A stretch of 64,000 bases of DNA, from assembly GCA_039602395.1 (NCBI GenBank), contig JBCNJP010000017.1, positions 14,658,315-14,722,314 of the forward strand, in the 5' to 3' direction. This document shows positions 56,987-64,000 of this stretch, piece after piece. The position numbers were made by a program, and so were the translations under genes. Each line of letters starts with the position of its first letter. The stretch's first letter is position 1. Source of the DNA: Deinandra increscens subsp. villosa (taxonomy: Eukaryota; Streptophyta; Magnoliopsida; Asterales; Asteraceae). Under the pieces are notes generated by a model, which was given only the letters and a program-made list of their open reading frames with translations, ran no database searches and was not told the origin of the DNA.

Positions 56987-57825
56987 ATGACTAAGCAGAC
57001 TTGTACGGATATTCGCGTGTTAGAGATGTCAGGTCTATGTTCTTTGGGGTCAGGTATCGATTGCGACTGTCAGGGTGGCCAACATAATGGTTGGATACCT
57101 GCGGACATCGCTGAGATGGTGGTGGAGCTAGTTGTGGCTGCAGCAGTTGGTGAGATATTGTCGGACCTACCGGTTGAGCGTCGTATTCGGGTTGTCTACT
57201 CCCATAAACGACAAAGGATCTCCCAGTAGTGAGGTTGATGACTAGGACATTGCAGGTGCAGATTTGATGATTGTTGATGAGGTGGTTGAGCCCGAAGGGG
57301 CAACTGTTGGACAGGTAGACGAGGTAGCTCGACAGCAGGTTGGTTCAGGTATTGAGGGTGGAACTCCTTCCACTTTTGTACTTGGAGAGTCTTCAAGGGT
57401 CGCGAGTGGCGATTTCCTAGATAGGGTGTTAGGGTCATTGATGGCCCAGTGTTTTGATTTTCAGCTTGAGGATCTCCTCCTTAAAGGAGAGGATCGACGG
57501 TCATGAGGGTTGGGTTGGTGAGACCAGCCATTAGATGGGTATCGCCAGTACCCAGTATACTGTTACCTTTGCTATTATTAACAGGGTTTTGGAGTTACAG
57601 CTGAGAGGGGACGACCATCAGTTTGGTCAGGAACTGCTCGAGTTCCAGAGCGAGTCGATGGAGGCCAGTCTAGTAGCAGCTCACCAGGCTGTAGCGGCTG
57701 CTCCTGATCGAGCAGAGACCGCTATATCTCTGGCATCCTCGTGTTTGTCTATTAAGTACAGATTTTGCAGCCAGGAGGTGGCGACAGTGGTGGCCCACTT
57801 CTCTAGATTATTAGGAGATTTATAG
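56987..57825 (+). pseudogene. Pre-gag coding-like region of the plus-strand truncated gypsy element
   Basis: Three ORF pieces in different frames (56987-57229, 57264-57506, 57535-57825). The last matches the minus copy across about 55 residues (RGDDHQFGQELL, RAETAISLASSCLSI); the first two have no counterpart in the minus copy. The middle piece is acidic (DEVVEPEGATVG). It looks like one former ORF upstream of gag, broken by frameshifts. Product not recognised. Confidence 0.55.
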
Positions 57826-58089
57826 TCTCCCATTTTTGGCTCGAGGGGCTAGATGCTAGTCCATTTAGGACTCAGTTTTGGTTTTATTATTTCTTAAACT
57901 AACTATTTCAATTTCCCTTGTAAAAACTTATGTTTGTTTCCTTTAGATGGATTTAGTTTATGTATTGTCTTTTAAATTATAATTATGTTTATGGTTCATG
58001 TAACCATTTTATTTGGATATTTGTTTTTCTATTATTGTAATTTGTTATTGATTTCATTTGTGTTGTGTATACAAGTAATCCGTACCTAT

Positions 58090-58460
58090 GGTTGGACGCG
58101 GTCGCGGACGTGGTCAAGGCTAAACTCTTCCCACCACTACGTCAGAATTAGTTGATCTAATCGCTGAGTATTTAAATGCAGCTATCGGTCAATTCAACGA
58201 TCAAAACGCTAGCCATGGAAGAGGCAGAAGAGACAGGACCCATCAGTCAAACAGCTGGAACCATTCGTTGTTCTTACAAAACATTCCAGGGACGCCATCC
58301 CAAATCATTCACCGGAAGTGAAGGCCCGTTAGAAATAGTTAGATGGATCGAAAAGATGGAATCTGTCATCGTTATCAGCAAGTGCGCTGAGAATCAGATT
58401 GTGAAATATGTCACATGTTCGTTTCTTGACTATGCCTTATCGTGGTGGAACGCCTGCAGT
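58090..58460 (+). pseudogene. Truncated gypsy gag, plus strand
   Basis: Starts MVGRGRGRG, is broken by an early stop, and continues into the gag domain up to CSFLDYALSWWN, where the sequence switches abruptly into the AT-rich repeat family (58456-58470). It is homologous to the minus-strand gag, so the two form inverted arms. Confidence 0.85.
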
Positions 58461-60253
58461 TCTAGTATATGGTCGGCACCACGCCTGCCCTTCTAGTCAA
58501 CTGTGATTCAAATTTTCATGTAATTATATAAAACTCTAATATGAAATATATAAAGAACATACCAACCGAAATCGCAATAGTTCTTCTCCGATGACTACAA
58601 CTATTGAAAGAACCAAGACAAATTCATAATATATGGAATATACAAAATTTGAAAATCAATATCATACTATAAAGTAATATATGAGGTGCCAAGAAGATGT
58701 AAGAAGGAACAAAAGCTTACACATCGAACGCCGAGTGTACATGTTCCTAGAGATCAGGAGCACATATTAGCACATGGTAATGTTTGGGCCTTCGAGTCAC
58801 CTGTTATTAAACTTTTCATGCAATTACGTAAGGTTTAAACATTATATAGAGGGGAGTGAGAAATGAACAGAGACATAACTAAGCACAATAGTATTTTGAG
58901 AATTCAAGGAAAATTCTAAAGGAAATCGGTGTAATAAAGTGATTACAATCTAGTGTTTATATCAAAGATCTATATAAAGCGTCTGAAAGAAAAACACAAA
59001 GTTATTAAGAACAAAATTGAAAATTCAATTCCACAAGACAATGACCTAGTGTTATTGTAACCCGCACAAATAGCAAATTCAGAAACATAGTCACGTTTAA
59101 CAAATCCGAGTACTCCTTTCGAAAATTAACAAATAAAAGAAAATTTAGTTTAGTACAACCACCTAAAAGAATAAGAAATACTAGTTGCTAAACGCCATAT
59201 TTTAGTAATAAACAATTAATATCAAATAAACCAAAAATTATGAATGGTAAAATGATCGACCAAACCACACAAACACAAAATAGAATTTGCATTCTTTTAA
59301 ATAAAAACAAGGGCAAGAAAATAAACTGAAGGAAACACATAATTGCAAGACTCAAACGGCAAGACACACATATAAGAAAGTCAAAGGAAACATGTCAAGT
59401 CAAGAAATATTCATAATATTCATGCATAAGCAATTTTAATTCAACACACTTACAAAAAATTAGAGACAAACCACATCAAATGATCAAATAAAAACGTGGC
59501 AACAAAGAACAAACAACAAAATTGAAGACAACCAATAGTAGCAAGCTTGTGAGAAAAGAAGAGTAAAAAATAAGATATCATGTAAGGATAAGCAAATAAG
59601 ATTCCACATACGCACAAAAATATTTTAGCAACAAAACGTAGCATATCTCAACACCAAATCCTTTTTGAGATCAAAATTATCTCTGAAATTTTAAGAGAAC
59701 AATCATACACATAATATTGTGTGAGCCTTACTATATGAAACTCACAATATTTCTAGGCTCGTAACTATAACAAAGAAATGAAAAACAGACAATATACAAG
59801 AACAAGTATTTATGTAAGAAGATATAAGAAAGAACAAAAGTTTACACATACCTGGAAAAGAGTGCGTACATTTCCTGCCATTCTACAACAAAGAACATAA
59901 CGTGATACAGGCATATGGTCGGCACCACGCCTGCCATTCTAGGCACGTGTGATTCAATTTTTCATGTAATTATATAAAACTCAAATATGAAATATATAAA
60001 AGAACATACCAACCGAAATCGCAATAGTTCTTCTCCGATGACTACAACTATTGAAAGAACCAAGACAAATTCATAATATATGGAATATACAAAATCCGAA
60101 AATCAAGATCATACTATAAAGTAATATGAGGTGCCAAGAAGATGTAAGAAAGAACAAAAGATTACACATCGAACGTCGAGTGTACAGGTTCCTAGAGATC
60201 AGAGCACATATTAGCACATGGTAATGTTTGGGCCTTCGAGTCACCTGTTATTA
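58461..60253. repeat. Long-period AT-rich repeat family, last block
   Basis: Two units start with tatggtcggcaccacgcctgcc (near 58470 and 59914), about 1.45 kb apart. Ends at 60253, where a TGTAACACCCC LTR-type start cuts the marker cacctgttatta. Confidence 0.85.
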
Positions 60254-63031
60254 TGTAACACCCCAAAATTTTATGACTTAAATTATATACGTGTGCTATA
60301 TTTGTTAAGTAGCTGAAATATATGTGATATAATATATATACGTATAATAAAGAAATGTCACGATTCGCGTATGAATATTCGACACGATATCCGAGGAAAC
60401 GTTAAGTGACGAATTTATAGAATATAGTAGATGACGACAAATGAAGATCGTGGGCGCAAACGGTTCTCAAATCCAAGTTGTAACAAAGCGGGAAAACGTA
60501 AAATAGTGATTTGGGCCCGGTTTGTTATAAACCGTAATTAAAGCACGAACGTCACTAAATTGACACCAAGGTGAAAGTAGAATATTAGGTATTGTTAAAT
60601 ACTTGATTTTTAATCATTATAGAATATATTTGCGACTTTCGGCACGAAAACGGTGGAATCGGTAACCGTTGCTGTTACGCGATAATAACCGAAATCAATT
60701 CGATTAGCCGTTCGAGATGATTATAGCACCTCGGCAAAGTATATATAATTATTATAATACTCATTAAGAATTTCAGTTGAAAAGACATAGTGGGTCCGTG
60801 AAACGGCCATGATCGCTATGCCAATTAGACACGCACTTTTACCGCGTAATTAAATAAATATTCACCGGTTGACGTTATAACCGGAAAATAAATATAATAA
60901 TTAAATTTAGTAGATTCCCGTAATATTTTAGATATTTGGGAATTTATATAACCCGTTCATGAAATAGTATATTATTTTATGGGTTTAGAATATAGGTATA
61001 ATACCTACATATCTAATCTTACACCACACAATATATATTATTTATTAGGAAAATTGGATTTTAATAATACGAATTATCACTCATTGGTCGATAATAATAC
61101 GAATTATCACCTTGGCACACAATAATACCAATTAACCATTTCGGTCTCTAGAATGATACACCGTTAGTGAAAAACTAACGGTGTATCATTTTAGAGACCA
61201 GAATGGTTAATTGGTATTATTGTATACCAAGATGATAATTCGTATTATTATCATTTTTGCTTTTGCTTGATCCCTACTTTTAACATTCGGTCTGGCAAAT
61301 GAAGATGAAAGATTCGTTGTGATTCAACAATTGCAAAACTTACTCATCATACGTACGTGTTTAAATTTCATTGTTTATGTTTGTAGTATATATACATGCA
61401 CATATTAATTCAAAACACACACACAAATACTACTGTTACCCAACAAAAAGAAAGATACAGAATTAAGAGAGAGAGAAAGAAAGCATAGCCCTTACACCCT
61501 CTCTCTCCCCCTCGTCCTTTTTCTCGACCGACGCAGCTCCTCTCGATTTCCGGCAGGCTCGATCGAGTCGGCAACCTTATTCCCTCCGACGATTCCCTCT
61601 CTCCCTCTTTGAAGATACGGCCGGCTGAGTCCTGCCACCCTCACCCGAAGCTCGACAGCAGCAGCCCGCCATCCTCCTCCGTTCAAACGCAGGCGAAACC
61701 CGACGACCCATCTCTCTCGGTTTTCCGGCGGCAGCAGCTTAGAGTTGCGAAGCCCGGCGAGCTCACGGTGAAGCGCCCACCAGCCCCCTCGTTCGTTTTT
61801 CCGATGAGCACCCTGCTCCACTCCGACGTTGCCACCGGCGAGAACCAAGGCAAACAGCAGCAGAACTCCGGCGACCTGCTACCTTTGTTTTCCGGCCGGC
61901 GTAACCTGCAACACCCAGCCTCGCTCCTTCCCCGTCACTTTGAACTAGCACCACCGATGAACCCGACGACCTCCCGCGCCTTCGAGGAACCCCACGGCGG
62001 GCCAGTATCCATCTCCGGTGACAATGGCGGCAGTGGTAATCTACCGGGCAATGGCAGCGAGCGGAGACAGCAAATTATAGATGGTGGTTGCATTTTAACA
62101 AGAAACAAACCCGGTAAACACGACATAACCATCCCATCTTTCGGTTAGTTTTCGGTAACGTGCGGTTGACGGCGGAGCATAACGGTAACACCGATGAGTT
62201 GCTGGGATAGCGGAGAATGGTTTCGGTGGTTGGCGGTTACTAACGACAGTCGTAAGTGGTCGTAATTCGAGCTAGAAAGTGGGACGTCGAGTTAACCCGT
62301 CTTCACCTTCGGGCGACGTTTCGGTGGCATAACGAGGTTCAAACGACGAACCGACAACGGGGAAATGCTCGTGACGAGAAACTAGTCGGGAAGGACTATT
62401 CGTTTATCTAAAACAGACAACTTTATTATTTTGGTTATTCGGACTCGTTTCACGACCCGTCAAAAAGGTAATCACGTTAAATATTTGTTATTATTACAAA
62501 TATTATATTTTAAGTTAAAGTTTATATCAAATCATAATAAGACGGGATAAATGATATAAATATATATTTAAGACGATTAAATATATAATTATTAATCAAT
62601 TTTATTTAAATAAAATTGGTTAAAAAAAAGATTTATATATTAAATATATATTTAACATATATATTTAATATAAAGGTTAACGATAATTATAAAGTAATTA
62701 TCGGGTTAAATAATGTTTAATATATGTTTGAAACATATTTAAAAATATGTTAATATGTACATTTAAGTGTTGAAATGAGAAATTAGGGTTTTCTAGACAC
62801 TGTTCTGTCAAACCCGAGCAAACGATAATGAACCAAGCTTTGAAATTTTAAAGCATGATATAAAATGTTATAACGGATAATACCCTAAGTCAGTTTTGAA
62901 TAAAAATGGATTTTTGATAAAGAAATGAGAAAAACAGGAAATTAGGGTTTCGGAATATGATTGTTTAATAATCCGAAGGGTATGGAGACTTGATTTTTGA
63001 CATGGAACTATGTTTATATATATAATAAGTA
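60254..63031 (+). other. Probable large LTR or LTR-leader sequence
   Basis: Starts TGTAACACCCC in the middle of a repeat-family unit, as an LTR would. It contains a GC-richer part (about 61490-62340), whose ORFs of 118 and 179 residues on opposite strands are P-, S- and R-rich and have no domain. The right end was not found; a Helitron end lies at 63032. Confidence 0.4.
61050..61256. mobile_element. Hairpin MITE related to the one at 13162, right end lost
   Basis: The left end (ggaaaattggattttaataat) matches the MITE at 13162; the body folds back around an inverted repeat of aatgatacaccgttagt near 61170. The right arm stops short of the terminal sequence, so this copy is truncated. Confidence 0.75.
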
Positions 63032-64000
63032 CTAGTTTTTGATACCCGTGCAACGCACGGGTGGTTTTTAAAAAACAAATCCAACAATTTAACATATTAT
63101 AATAACTGTAAATTTGATAATTGTAATTAAAGAAAAAAATTAACATTCGACAATATAAAAAAGTTACAAATTTGAAAATACAGATTTATAAACAACATTT
63201 AATGTTTTGTTTGTCACTTTTCCGTCTTCATCCAATCCAATATGAGAAGTTTTAGTTCATCTCCTTCTATTAACCCTTGATAATGCAACATCTATTTCTA
63301 TGAACATGAAAGTTTTTTAATGAAATATGCTAGTTTGGTGATAATGGACATTTTGTGGCATGTGAGTGTAGTCCCATTGATGTTATTATTTGTTGATGGG
63401 CAATTAAGCCTGCCATTTGTGCTCCTGCTTATATGCCATGTCAAACATCCTCCTATACAACAAAGAGAAAAAAAAACCCAACATCTAAATACGAAAACCG
63501 CAACATTCAAACAATCATCAATAATGATAACAATTGGTCACAGAAGGATTATTATTGAGTCTTTGTAATGTTAAATATGAGCAATCAATACACTTTTGAT
63601 TGAGAATACGATTTAGATTGAGAAGTGCGAATAAGTAGTTTAAAATATGTACAATTTTAGATTTGAACTTATACCTATTCAGGGTATATGACAATAGTTA
63701 TCTATTTTTGGCCAAATACAATCCAAATTACATTAACATTCTTTCATAAAACTAAATATTGAATTGAAACATGCCAATAGAGTGACATAACATGATAACC
63801 AAGCTAGCTTTGGAAACCCGTGCCACGCACGGACGGTTTTTTTTAAAAAAATATACTTATAATAACATATTATAGTAAATGTAATTCAATAATTGAAATT
63901 AAAGAAAAAAAATCAACATTGGAGAATGTAAAAAACTCATACACACAGGTGGCTTTTAAAAGAAAACATTAATAATGTCATTCTCAGCCTAACTTATGGA
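63032..64000 (-). mobile_element. Two Helitron 3' ends, minus strand
   Basis: On the minus strand one copy ends with hairpin CCCGTGCGTTGCACGGG, TATCAAAAA and CTAG at 63032, preceded on the plus strand by A as expected. A second, related end (hairpin CCGTGCGTGGCACGG, then CTAG) is at 63804; the base next to its CTAG does not fit the A/T rule, so it is older or altered. The sequences inside both ends are similar (taacatattata, then taaagaaaaaaa). The 5' ends are not in view. Confidence 0.75.

Noticed and set aside
33191..60253. CRISPR-like or centromeric satellite array
   Set aside because: The unit is over 1 kb, diverged, and has no short spacer pattern; this is a plant nuclear sequence.
61492..62148. 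Overlapping ORFs of 118 and 179 residues on opposite strands
   Set aside because: Low-complexity P/S/R-rich translations of a GC-rich leader-like sequence; no domain, and both strands are open equally.

Overview
The window is a stretch of AT-rich plant nuclear DNA made almost entirely of transposable elements nested in one another. I see no host gene that I can defend, and no bacterial, organellar, rRNA, tRNA or CRISPR feature. The spliced CACTA genes, 9-bp-duplicating MULEs, tRNA-iMet primer sites and chromodomain Ty3/gypsy elements indicate a flowering plant. The style of the gypsy, copia and LTR sequences suggests a eudicot, perhaps Asteraceae; that family-level guess is inference only.

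Layout. 1-3389: 5' part of a minus-strand Ty1/copia element whose pol frame stays open to the window edge but whose gag is rearranged. 3390-4919: non-coding flank. 4920-19979: a complete 15.06-kb CACTA (En/Spm) transposon with a TTT target duplication. It holds an 11-exon TNPA-like gene that reads open throughout (minus), a three-exon TNP2-type transposase with one stop and one frameshift (plus), two or three small unknown ORFs, 150-bp subterminal repeats, a higher-order minisatellite and a nested 339-bp MULE MITE. 19980-24570: LTR-like debris with a nested TIR element (22272-24123). 24571-28306: a 3.7-kb MULE with 141-bp TIRs, carrying a GRF zinc-finger/membrane gene and a MURA-like gene whose catalytic middle is deleted. 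28307-33190: LTR-like debris, two foldback elements and TA tracts.

From about 33190 to 60253 runs an AT-rich long-period repeat family, cut by later insertions. These are a complete and very young Ty3/gypsy chromovirus (33439-43008, LTRs differing at two positions by eye, one in-frame stop), a 412-bp MITE, an 818-bp Helitron, and a decayed minus-strand chromovirus. The 3' LTR of the decayed element carries a 1.5-kb MULE, and the element sits head-to-head with a truncated second copy (to about 58460). 60254-63031 looks like a large LTR or LTR-leader sequence with a hairpin MITE. The last kilobase has two Helitron 3' ends on the minus strand.

How the parts work together. In the CACTA element the TNP2-type protein is expected to be the catalytic subunit, and the TNPA-like protein the binder of the GGCCACG-type subterminal repeats. 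In the young gypsy element gag, protease, RT, RNase H, integrase and chromodomain are all present but split by one stop codon. The other elements look non-autonomous and would depend on proteins supplied from elsewhere.
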